Source: Aureococcus anophagefferens
Lineage: Eukaryota > Sar > Pelagophyceae > Pelagomonadales > Pelagomonadaceae
Reading direction: 5' to 3'
Assembly (NCBI RefSeq): GCF_000186865.1
Contig: NW_008705563.1
Coordinates: forward strand, 512,427-549,058
Length of the DNA stretch: 36,632 bases
Every line of letters begins with the position of its first letter. The first letter of the stretch is position 1. Both the position numbers and the translations under genes were made by a program. Below are positions 1 through 10,000 of the stretch, piece after piece. Under the pieces are notes generated by a model that had not been told where the DNA came from, did no database searches, and worked only from the letters and a program-made list of their open reading frames with translations.

Positions 1-3000
1 GCACCGCTTTGCTCGTCCATGTCTTTGATAAAAAGCATCAGTGACGCGATGAAGACGAGGATGATCTGAGCATTGCCAACGTTCGCGAGATTGTCATCCG
101 TATCCTCGATGTAGGGCCGGACGTGCGTGTAGTACTTATCAGAAAGGATCGCGATGAGGAGGCCGATGCCTATCTGCGACGCAGATCCAGCATACACGAA
201 GATCAGCAATCCCGTCAACGCCAGCTTCCGAGCGCATTCGAAGACCACGAACTGGTAGCAGCGCGGCTCGTACTCTTCGAATAGAAAAAGTAGGTGGTGA
301 ATGGAATCATCGGCATTGCGAAGTGCCAACTTGTGTCGCTGAATCTCTTCTTGGGAGAGCTTGTTCAGGCCAAGAACCGATTTCATCAAGTCTCGTGCAG
401 ACGAATTCTGCCGGGTGAATGAAAATCGTTCACTGATCCGCAGGTACGCCTCCGCTGAAGGGCTGCGAGGCCGCCCCTCATCCGGCTCTTCGATCTCGCC
501 GAGCGGACTGTCGTTGACTTCTGGGTTTATCTGTTTGCGGTGCCGAAAAAGAAGAGTCCAATACAAGACGGGCACTCCAATGGGGTACACAAAGAGCATT
601 ACCGCGGCGTAGGCCTTCCATGCGTGATAGCTCGGCGACTCGCACGAGATGTCGTGGTCCGCCTCGAGGACTTTGAGCACCTCGGTCGAGCCATCGGCCA
701 TGCCCTTGTCGTACGAGACGCATTGGAAGAAACGGAGCACCGTCGTCGACACGCTCGGGAAAACAATGAAAGTAAGCAGCAGAAACCAACCAAAAGTATG
801 GGTTCGAGCGAGACTCCTGCGTTCCGCTCCAGCGCATTTGATGGCAATCTTGCCAATGCCAAAAATCAGCACTGCGAATGCGAGCGGAACGACCGTCATC
901 GCGAGCAGTCGATCAAAGTAGCTAAACGGACGGAGGCACGACAAGGGGAGCACCTGCACGATGTTGAGCTCGAGGAACGACATCCACGTGACGAGGGCCT
1001 CGAAAGCCTTCGGGAACGACACTGTTGGGAGCGTCCACGGGAGGGCGTCCTGAACTTGGTAAACGCCGAGGAGAATCTTGAATTTGGTCTTTAGTGAACG
1101 TCTCGTTTTCGCCCACCTCGCCTCCTCTTCAGTCTGCACCTCCTCGCCACCCGAGCCGTCGCTTGTGTGGCGCTCAGTTTCCTCGGAGACTCCACCGAGT
1201 GTTCTGTCGTAGACGTGTCCTGCGACGTGTTCGGCAATACCCTTTTTCGCCATGGCGACCGCAGTGCCCAAGATTTCGTCCTTGTGGGATCGGTATGCCA
1301 CGATGGCGAAGGCCAGCAGAAGGATCACCAGGGAGATGCCACTCGCAATCGTGAGAGGATCCAACGAAGTACCGGTGCATTCGTCGCAGCGTCTCAAGAG
1401 CGTGTCGAAGTGGTAGCTCTGTTGGCAGACGCGGCATGCCACGCCCTTGTGACCCTCGGCGCAAGCACCATCCTTGCACGCTCCTGAATACTGACATTGA
1501 TAGACCTCGTCGGAGTAGCGCGACGCGCGCCACCAGCCGCTCTCGATCGGGACGTCCGTCAGCGTGTTCAACGTCGCGTTCTCGCAGTCCATGCCGCGCT
1601 CGCATCCGACACAACACTTGTCGAAGCATGTGGAGCTGTCGCGTGCGCAGCTCTCCTCGAGCGCCGTCGCGTTGTCGCACGGCACGAGCTCGCCGCCGTC
1701 CGTGTCGACGGGAAACGGCGAAAAGTAGGAGTCCTCGAGGCACGAGTAGCAGCCGGTGGCGCCCTTGGTCAGCGTCGTCGAGAAGGGCGGGCACTGCTTG
1801 CAGGACGACTGGCCCGGCGTCGACGCGTACGTGCCCTCTACGCAGGGAGTGCAGACGCCCGCGCCGGGACTGGAGAACGTGCCTTTCGGACACGGCAAGC
1901 ATTCGCTGGCGCCTGACTTCGAATAGGCTCCGGCTTCGCACGCGGTGCACAGGGCATCGCCCTCGTTCGAATACGCGCCGGCGTCGCAGGGCTCGCAGGC
2001 GGCGATGTTGAACGAGCCGTCGAAGGACGCGGTCTCGATCGTGCCCGCGGGGCAGGCGCCTTCTGTGCAGCTTTCTCCGGAAAAGCCGTCAAAGCACGTG
2101 CAAGTTCCAGAGCCTCGGACGCCAGCGTCGCAGGAACCACGCGATCGACCGCTCCCGGCGACTCCGCAGGTGTCCGTGAGCCGCGGCGCGTTGCGGTCTT
2201 CGAAACCTCCCTCGGGGCAGAGTTCGCAGGAGGTGCCGAAAAATCCGTCCTGGCACTCGCCACAGTGGAGGCCTGAATACCCGCCGAGACATTGGCAGGA
2301 CGCGGCACTGAAGCCGATCGAATCGTCGCAAAGCCCCTTTTCGTTGCAAGAAGTCGTGCAATAGCCATTGGGGAAGAAAAAGAGCTGACCGCTGCCTTCG
2401 CCAACGACGAGGTCGAGGTCGCCGTCGTTGTCGAGGTCGCTGAACGCGGGCGCGCTCCAATCATAGACGTCGATGCCTCCAAAAGGGCTCGCCGTGCCGG
2501 TAATTACCGCGTAGCTCGGCGACGTCGCGGACCCGACGTTCTCGAAGTAGTAGAGGGCGCCGTAGATTTCGCCCACGACAAGGTCGAGGTCGCCGTCGCC
2601 GTCGACGTCGGCGAACGCGGGCGCGCTGTAGCCACCGGCGTAGATGCCGTCGAAGGGGCTCGCGGCGCCGCTGACGACCGCGTAGCTCGGCGACGCCGCG
2701 GACCCGACGTTCTCGTAGTAGTGGAGGGTGCCGTCCTCTTCGCCCACGACGAGGTCGAGGTCGCCGTCGCCGTCGAGGTCGACGAACGCGGGCGCGCTGT
2801 CGATACCGACGTCGATGCCGTCGAAGGGGCTTGTGGTGCCGGTCCTGGCCTCGTAGGTCGGCGACGCCGCGGACCCGACGTTCTCGTAGTAGTAGAGGAC
2901 GCCGTCGCCGTCGCCCACGACGAGGTCGAGGTCGCCGTCGCCGTCGAGGTCGACGAGCGCGGGCGTGATGCCGTCAACGCCGTCGAAAGGACTGTTTGCA

Positions 3001-3734
3001 GTCACATTGACGAAGTAGTGGTGGTTTCCCCAGCATCCAGCAATTTCGCGCAGCACGCAAAAAGCCGTCGATTCGTCCGTCGGGGCCAGTTCGTATGGCA
3101 CTCGTGTGGGCGCGAAGGTAGTCGTCGGTGGAAAAGTCATCGACGGCGCGGCTGTCGGTCTCGCAGTCGGAGTGCCAGTCGGAGCGGGCGTCGCCGTCGG
3201 AGCCGCTGAGTCGCACGAAGAGCCCCAGTCGATGACGGAGCCGCCGGAGACGAAAAACGCCGCCGGACCGTAGGGAGAGGTGCCATTGTAGCCGTCGATG
3301 GTGAAGCTGACCTCGTTCGGGAACAAGTCATCGCTGACGCTCGCCAGGTAGCAGCCGTCCTCGAGGCAGAGCCGCTCCGACTGCATGTACCCGCTGTCGA
3401 CCAGTCCCGTGAAGACGACCGCGTCGCTGGTGTCACTCACGGTCAAGACCGCGCCGGTCCAGCCGTCGCCCCAGGAGTCGCTCATCACGACGTCGAGGCA
3501 TTTCTCGGACGGTGCGGCCGTGACCGAAGGTCTGGTCGTCGGGGCTGGCGACGCGGTCGGGGCGCGCGTAGCCGACGGCGCGGCTGTTTCGCCAAAAGAG
3601 TAAGAGTAAAATGGCGCGTAGCTGTAGTAGGGCAGAACTTCGGACTCTGCTGTCGCGAGCGAGGCCGATGGTGCCCACGTCGAGTTTGCGCCAGCCCCGA
3701 CGACGCCACAGATGAAGAAACGCCACAGGCGCAT
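1..3734 (-). CDS. Large FG-GAP/EGF/Cys-rich multi-pass membrane protein (C-terminus cut off)
   Basis: The reverse strand is open from an ATG at 3734 to the window edge, about 1,244 residues with no stop, so the C-terminus is missing. It starts MRLWRFFICGVVGAGANS, a likely signal peptide. Next comes a Thr/Pro-rich stretch with a DSWGDGW motif near 3465-3480, then four FG-GAP/VCBS-like repeats of 57 residues (171 bp period, about 2400-2990) with DLDGDGDLDLVVG cores that look calcium-binding. After these is an EGF-like segment (about 2230-2370), then Cys-rich GCC2/GCC3 ephrin-receptor-like repeats (1750-2030). A hydrophobic segment near 1270-1345 is followed by several more (about 540-870 and 1-230), giving a multi-pass C-terminal half. 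Such mosaics are frequent in stramenopiles; ligand and role are unknown. A surface receptor or adhesion role is inferred. GC content is visibly lower toward the C-terminus. Confidence 0.85.
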   Translation of the reverse strand, partial: MRLWRFFICGVVGAGANSTWAPSASLATAESEVLPYYSYAPFYSYSFGETAAPSATRAPTASPAPTTRPSVTAAPSEKCLDVVMSDSWGDGWTGAVLTVSDTSDAVVFTGLVDSGYMQSERLCLEDGCYLASVSDDLFPNEVSFTIDGYNGTSPYGPAAFFVSGGSVIDWGSSCDSAAPTATPAPTGTPTARPTAAPSMTFPPTTTFAPTRVPYELAPTDESTAFCVLREIAGCWGNHHYFVNVTANSPFDGVDGITPALVDLDGDGDLDLVVGDGDGVLYYYENVGSAASPTYEARTGTTSPFDGIDVGIDSAPAFVDLDGDGDLDLVVGEEDGTLHYYENVGSAASPSYAVVSGAASPFDGIYAGGYSAPAFADVDGDGDLDLVVGEIYGALYYFENVGSATSPSYAVITGTASPFGGIDVYDWSAPAFSDLDNDGDLDLVVGEGSGQLFFFPNGYCTTSCNEKGLCDDSIGFSAASCQCLGGYSGLHCGECQDGFFGTSCELCPEGGFEDRNAPRLTDTCGVAGSGRSRGSCDAGVRGSGTCTCFDGFSGESCTEGACPAGTIETASFDGSFNIAACEPCDAGAYSNEGDALCTACEAGAYSKSGASECLPCPKGTFSSPGAGVCTPCVEGTYASTPGQSSCKQCPPFSTTLTKGATGCYSCLEDSYFSPFPVDTDGGELVPCDNATALEESCARDSSTCFDKCCVGCERGMDCENATLNTLTDVPIESGWWRASRYSDEVYQCQYSGACKDGACAEGHKGVACRVCQQSYHFDTLLRRCDECTGTSLDPLTIASGISLVILLLAFAIVAYRSHKDEILGTAVAMAKKGIAEHVAGHVYDRTLGGVSEETERHTSDGSGGEEVQTEEEARWAKTRRSLKTKFKILLGVYQVQDALPWTLPTVSFPKAFEALVTWMSFLELNIVQVLPLSCLRPFSYFDRLLAMTVVPLAFAVLIFGIGKIAIKCAGAERRSLARTHTFGWFLLLTFIVFPSVSTTVLRFFQCVSYDKGMADGSTEVLKVLEADHDISCESPSYHAWKAYAAVMLFVYPIGVPVLYWTLLFRHRKQINPEVNDSPLGEIEEPDEGRPRSPSAEAYLRISERFSFTRQNSSARDLMKSVLGLNKLSQEEIQRHKLALRNADDSIHHLLFLFEEYEPRCYQFVVFECARKLALTGLLIFVYAGSASQIGIGLLIAILSDKYYTHVRPYIEDTDDNLANVGNAQIILVFIASLMLFIKDMDEQSG

Positions 3735-4014
3735 CGCAGCTGTTCGAGGGCGCGGACCGCGACGCCGCGACGCCGCCACGCCAGCCGAGGTGCGGGAAGA
3801 GGGGAGGCCGCGGCCCCGACGCTGGCAGAGCGGTGCGGCGTGCGTCGCGGGAGCGGTGGGGCTTCGTCTTCATGAATGCAGCAGCAAGAAAAAAACAAGA
3901 TTTAGGCTTTCGATTGAAGTCTTCCGTGCCTCTATGTTTACCTACGAAGTTGCACCCGTGCAAGTTGCGCGCAACCCAATGTTACGCCTCCCCATCAAAA
4001 GCCCGCTGTTAACG

Positions 4015-7000
4015 TTACGCATCCCCGTCGAAGGCCCGCGAGACGACCTGGATGCAGCCGTCCTCCTGGGCGACGAAGAGGTGGGTGTGGTCCTCGGAGA
4101 AGGTGAGGCAGGTCACGGGCGCCTCGTCGAAGGCGCGGATCTCGCGGCACACGTGGAGGTCGTGGACGCGGCACACGGTCAGGTGGGGCGCGTCCCCCCC
4201 GAAGACGCAGAACTCGCCGGACCGCGACAGCGCGAGCGCGGAGACGCGGCGGGGCTCGTCGCGCGTCGCGAGCGGCCGCGCGTCGTTGGGGCTGAAGACG
4301 CGGATCGTGCTCGGCGACCGCTCGTCGAACGCGCAGGGCCGCGCGGACGCGGAGACGACGTAGCCCGCGAGGCTCAGCGCGACGGCGTGGCCCGCGGCGT
4401 CGGGGAGCCGGTCCGCGTCCGGCGCGGCCGCGGCCGCGCGCGCGGCGCGCGCGCGGCCGTCGTCGCCCGGCGCGCCGAGGCGGCGCACGAACCTCCCCCG
4501 GCGCGCCGTGTGGAGCGCGATGGTCCCGTCGGGGTAGGCCGCCGCGACGAGGTCCAGGTCGCTGCGCACGGCGACGGCGCAGACGGGCAGCTCGCCGCCG
4601 CGGAGCACGTGCACGGGGCTCAGCGCGCTCGGATCCGCGCGCTCGGACCGCAGCAGGCGCAGGTCGTCCTCCTCCTTGGACGCCGCGGACCGCGCCTTGC
4701 GGTTCCGGTTGTTGCGCGCCTTGCCCAGGCGCTCGAAGTGGTCGAACTCGCTCGACGCGCGGAGCCGCGCGTCGACGGCCGCGAGCGACGCGCCGAAGAG
4801 CGCGTCCTCGTCGTAGTCCTCGTCCTCGGGCGTCGCGGCCTCGCCCGCGGCGCCGGCGGCGTCGCCGCCGTAGGCGTAGGCGTCCTCGCGGTCGTCGTCG
4901 TCGTCGGAGCTCTCGGCCGCGGCGGCGCCGCGCGGCGGCGCGGCCGCGGGCGGCGCCTCGCCCGACGGGCGGCGGCGCTCGTCGTCGCCCGGGGCCTTGG
5001 GCGGCGGCGGCGCCCTGGCGGGGCCGCCCTTCCTCGCCGGCGCGAGGCGCCGCGCCTTCGCCGTGGACCGCGCGCCCTCGACGACGGCGCCGAGCGCGGC
5101 CGCGCCGCGGCCGTGGGGCTTGCCGTCCGCCGCGGCGACGAGGACGTCGTCCGACGCCAGCGCCGCGGCCATGTCCCCGAAGTCGTCGACCCAGACCGTC
5201 GCCGTGCCGTCCGCGTGGCCGCTGACGACGACGCGGCCGCACTCGGCCGCCGCAACGACCTGGGCGGGAAAAGAGTGCGAAATTCCCAAACTTCAAAGGC
5301 TCCGCTCTCGGCCGTTTTCCACTCGTTTCGGCTGATTTTGGGACGAGCGATCATCTCTTGGAGCGCTCTCGAAGCGTGGATGCTTCTTCTGGAACTCGCG
5401 CGCGCGGAACACTCATGTTGAAGCTAGCTCGAATCGCTCGTTTCCCGCCCCGGCGACGACCGTCGCGCCGCAGTGCCGCGTGCCCCGGCGCCGCGCGGCC
5501 GCGCCCTGGGCCTCGAGGCCGTCGAGGACGCCGTGGCAGCGGATCGCGCCGTCGAAGTAGCCCGCGGAGACGACGCGCGTCAGGTCGCCGGCGCCGCTGC
5601 AGCCGACGACGCCGACGGTGACGCCGCCGTGGTGCGGCGCCTGCAGCGCGACGTTGCCCTTGCGCTTCACGTAGGCCTGCTGCGGCGACGGCTCCGCCGT
5701 GAGGCTCAGGCCGCTCAGGTTGCCCGGCGTCGCCAGGCACAGGCAGTACTGGGCGCGGCCGTGCCAGGCGCGGCCCGCGGCGCGCGCGGCGCGCGCCGCG
5801 CGCTTGAAGCAGTCGCGCTCTGGCGCCGCGCCGTCGCCGACGGGCGCCGCGTCGACGCGGAGCCGCGCGCGGGACAGCGGGAAGGACGGCAGCTGCTTCC
5901 GGAACTCGAGGCGGAGGCTGAACGGCCGCCCGTAGCCGTCGGGCGCCGGCTTGAAGTAGAACGCGGCGACCTGCGGGGGGGGGGGGGGTCGACGCGACCG
6001 GTCTCGCGCGAGGGCGCGGCGCGCGCGCGGTCAGGTCCGCGTGGACGCAGACGACGCGGTTCTTGCCGCTGGCCATGACGGCGACGACGGCGCCCATGGC
6101 GCCGCTCCGGTAGACGGGCGCGGGCGCCGGCTTCGGCGGCGGCGGCGGCGAGCCGCGCGGCGGCGACGGCGGCGGCCGCGGCCGCGGCCGCGCGGGCGCC
6201 GCGGCCGCCCTCGAGACCGCGGGCGCGCCCCAGGGCAGCCGCGCGTTCCTCGAGGTCCGCGGCGGCGGCGGCTCCGGCGCGCCGTCGTCGGAGTCGAGGT
6301 CGACGTCGGCGAGGTCGTCGAGCTCCGAGTCGTCGCCGCGGCCCGCGGCGGCGACGACGCCGCCGCGCGGCGGCGACGGCGGCGGCAGCCGCTCGAGCAC
6401 CCGGGCGTCGTAGACGCGCCGCTGGATGGCGTCGCTCGACTCGACGCGCGTGAGCGCGTCGGCCGGCCGCTCCGGGACGCGCTCCGCGGCTTCGACCTCC
6501 TCCGTCGGCGGCTCCGGCGGTGGCGCCGCGAGCCGCGCCTCGCCGTAGCCGCGGTGGACCGCGAGGCTGCCCCGGTCGTCGTCGAAGAGCGCCCCGACCT
6601 CCGGCTGGCCCTTGAGGCTCCGCGGCGGGTGCGGCGCGTCGAAGAGGGGCGGCGGCGTCTGCCCGAAGTGCGTGATCTGCGCCTCCGCGGCCTGGAGCGT
6701 CGCGTCCGCGATCTGCGTGAGGTCCACGCCGCCCTCGTAGGTCAGCGGGTGGAAGACGTTGTGGTGCGTCTCCGCGTGCGTCCCCCGCTTCGCGCCGACG
6801 CCGAAGACGAGGTCGATCCACCGCGGGAGCGCCGCGGACACGGCCTCGGACTCGAGCGCCGCGGCGTTGCCGCGCACAAAGGCGCGCGCGTCCGCGGCCC
6901 ACGCCGGCAGGAGCACGTCGTCGACGGCCCGGCCGTCCTGGAGCTCGCCCAGCGGGTAGCGGTTGTCGTTGACGAAGAGCTCGGGGCAGTAGAAGAACTC

Positions 7001-10000
7001 GGGCACGAGCTCCTTGACGTCGGACATGGACGTCGTGCACCCGCGCCAGCTCTCCGCGACGTCGAAGAAGAGGCGGTCCGGGCAGTCGAAGTGGCCGCCC
7101 TGGAGCTCCAGGGCCAGGGACGTGAAGGGCTCGAGGCGCACGAGGAAGTGGAGCACGACGCCCGCGGAGCTGTAGTGGGACCCGTACATGAACCGCGCGG
7201 CGTCGTCGTCGTCCGCGCCCATGGCGTCGCTGGACCGGTAGCGCTCCACGAAGGCCCGGAGCCGCTCGGGCTCGAGGGCGCCCACGGGCTTGGCGAGGTC
7301 GCGGTAGAAGGACGTGACGGCGAGCGACCGGAGCACGGACGACGGCGGCGGCGACGCGCGCGTCGCGAGCGCCGCGATCGCGCGCGCGGCCGTCGCGGCC
7401 GCGCGCGGCGCGGGCTCGCCGCCGTCGTCGTCGTCGTCGCTGTCGTTGGCGTCGAGGCGGACGTCGTCGTCGTCGTCGGACGGCGGGTCCGCGTCCGCGA
7501 CGCGGTCCTCGGACTCGCGCGGTGGCCGCGGCGCGCGCGCGCCCGGCTCGCGCGGCGCGGCCGCGGGCTCCATGCCCAGCGCCGCCCGGAGCTCGCCGGG
7601 CACGGCCGTCGCGCCGCCGTAGTCCGCGATGATCCAGGGGAAGACGAAGTACTGCGCGAGGTCGTTGTAGGACCGGCCCGCGATCGTGTTGAGCGCCATG
7701 ACGTACTCGAAGTTGGTCACGAGCCGCCGCCGCCAGCGCTCCGTGAGCCGGATCGCGTGGAGCTCGAGGTGGGGCGCGCGCATGGTCTTCGTGCCCCCCG
7801 GCGGGTGGGCCACGAGGGGCATGCGCGCCTTGAGCTTCATGAGGCGCCAGCAGACGCGGCGGTCCTGGGGGCTCTCGAACGCGACGAAGACCTCGCGCCG
7901 CGTCGCGAAGAAGAACTCGAGGGCCAGGGGCCGCAGCAGGTAGCGCCGCCCGCGCACGGCCGTGAGGCCGTCGAGGCGCCAGCGCTCCGGCGCGTTCTCG
8001 CCCTTCTTGAGCTCCGCGGCGGACGCGCCCGCGACGAAGTAGAGCGACCGCGGCGCGACGCGGAGCTCCCCTTTGACGGGCCCCCGGGGCGTGACGACGC
8101 GCACGGCGTAGGCGGCGACGCACTGGTCCCGCGAGGGGCTGCGGAAGACGTCGGCGACGCCGGGCACGGGCGCGACGTCGGAGCCGTCGCTGCCGCAGCC
8201 GTCGCTCTCGGAGTCGTCGCTCCCGGAGCTCAGGGACCCGCCGCCGTCGCTCTCGCTCGACGAGCTGCGCCAGAGCCTGGCGGCGGTCTGGGCGCCGGCC
8301 TCGACGAGGTCGTCGTCGTCGCTGTCGTCGCGCCGCGGGGGCGGCGCGGCGGGCGCCGCGGGCCTCCTCGCGGGCTTCTCGGCCGCGGCCCGGTCGCCCT
8401 CGCCCGCGAAGGCCGCCTGGTCGCCCTCGAAGACGCCGAGCTGGCGCGTCGCCGCGCGGCTCGCCTCGCGCCGCGCGTCGGCGCACCAGCGCCGCCGCCG
8501 CCGCTTCTCCGCGCGGCGCACCCGGTCCCGCGCGTCGTCGTCGTCGAAGCCCTTGGCCCCGAAGCCGTCGCCCTGGGCCTCGCGGCGGCGGTAGGCCGCG
8601 CCCTCGTGGCTCGCGACGCGCGGCGCCGGCGCGAGGAGCGCCCGCCGCCCCCGCGCGTCGCGGTGGCCCGTCGCCACGCGGAGGCGCCGCGGCGCCGCGG
8701 CGCCGCGGCGCCGCGCGCCGTCGCGCCGGTCGTCGGGCGCGACGGCGTCCGCGGCGAAGGGCGCCCAGCCCGCGTCGCGCGTCGACGCCCGGAGCGCGCG
8801 CCAGGCGACGTCGGCGGCGCGCACGTCGCGCGCCGCGGCCGCGAGGTGGCAGTCGCGGCGGTAGTCGCCGTCGCGGCACCGGAGGTCGCACTCGCGCTCC
8901 GCGCGCGCGCGGCGCCGCAGCGCGGCGCCCTGCTTCGCGAGCGCCGCGTCGCGCCGCGCGCAGGCGCGGCTCCCGGCCTCGGCGGCCGCGTCGAAGCCCG
9001 CCGTCGCCGACCGCGCGCCGATGCGGGCCACGTGGCGCGCGGCGATCTCGAGGCGCCGCTCGTCGTCGCCCGCGCGGTCGCCGCCGAGCCAGGAGCACCG
9101 GAGCCAGCCGAGCTCCGCGAGGCGCCGCACGGCCTCGCCGTTGCGCAGCCAGGCGTCGCGGTCCGCGCCGCTCGGCGCCGCCGACGCCTCCGCGGCCTCC
9201 GCGCGCCGCGGCGCCCGCGCCGCGGGCTGCCCCGGCGCGCCGGACCGCCGCTTCGCCGCGGGCCGCGCGACGGGGAGGCGGCTCGGCGGCGCGTCCCCGT
9301 CGCGCGCGGCCGCGTCGCCGTCGCCGTCGGGCTCCGCCGCCGTGGCGAGCAGCGAGTCGTCCGCGTCGCTGTCGGACTCGGGCGACGCCTGCGCCGGAAA
9401 CGACCGGTGGAACGCCCCGTCCGGCGAAAACTTCAAACCTCTCGAGCTCGGTCGCGTCGAAGTCGATTCGACTGATTTTTGGACGGATCGTTTTCTCGCG
9501 GCGAGTTCTTTTTAGACAGTGAAAAAGGTACGTCGAAACTCTTCGAATGCATGCATGTTGAAGTCGTTTGTTTCCCGCCCGGGGCGACGCGGTCATCGCG
9601 AACCACAGACCCCGCGGCGCGCGCTCGCCGAGCTCGTCCGCGCGGAGGCGCTTGGCCATCTGGCCGCAGATCGTCGCCTCGTCGAGCATGTGGCGCATGT
9701 TCGCCACGGCCTGGGGCTTGAGGAAGCGGCCCAGCGGGCTCCGCACGCGGCGCATCGCGTCGCGGAGCGCCGTCGACGCCTCGCGCGCGAACGCGACGGC
9801 CGCGGCGCGGCGCCGCGGCGTCCGCAGCTCGCTCGACGGCGCGAAGGACACGCGGCCCTCGCCCCCGCCGTCCGGGGCGCCGAGCTGCTTGCGCAGGTCG
9901 CCGCCCGAGCCGCTCTTCGGCAGCAGGCCCGCGGCGCGGCGCGCGGCGCCGACGTCGACGCCCGATCGCTCGCTGAAAAAAAAGGCGTCGCGCGCGGCCC

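Noticed and set aside
2292..3209. Plus-strand frame of 305 residues full of VEVAVAVEV repeats
   Set aside because: It is the antisense of the four DGDGDLDLVVG repeats of the minus-strand FG-GAP protein; its apparent periodicity comes from those repeats.
5975..5988. G14 homopolymer read as a sequencing-error frameshift in the BEACH gene
   Set aside because: Not fully excluded, but a pyrimidine tract next to CAG and the clean join HADLT-VAAFYFKP make a short intron the simpler reading.
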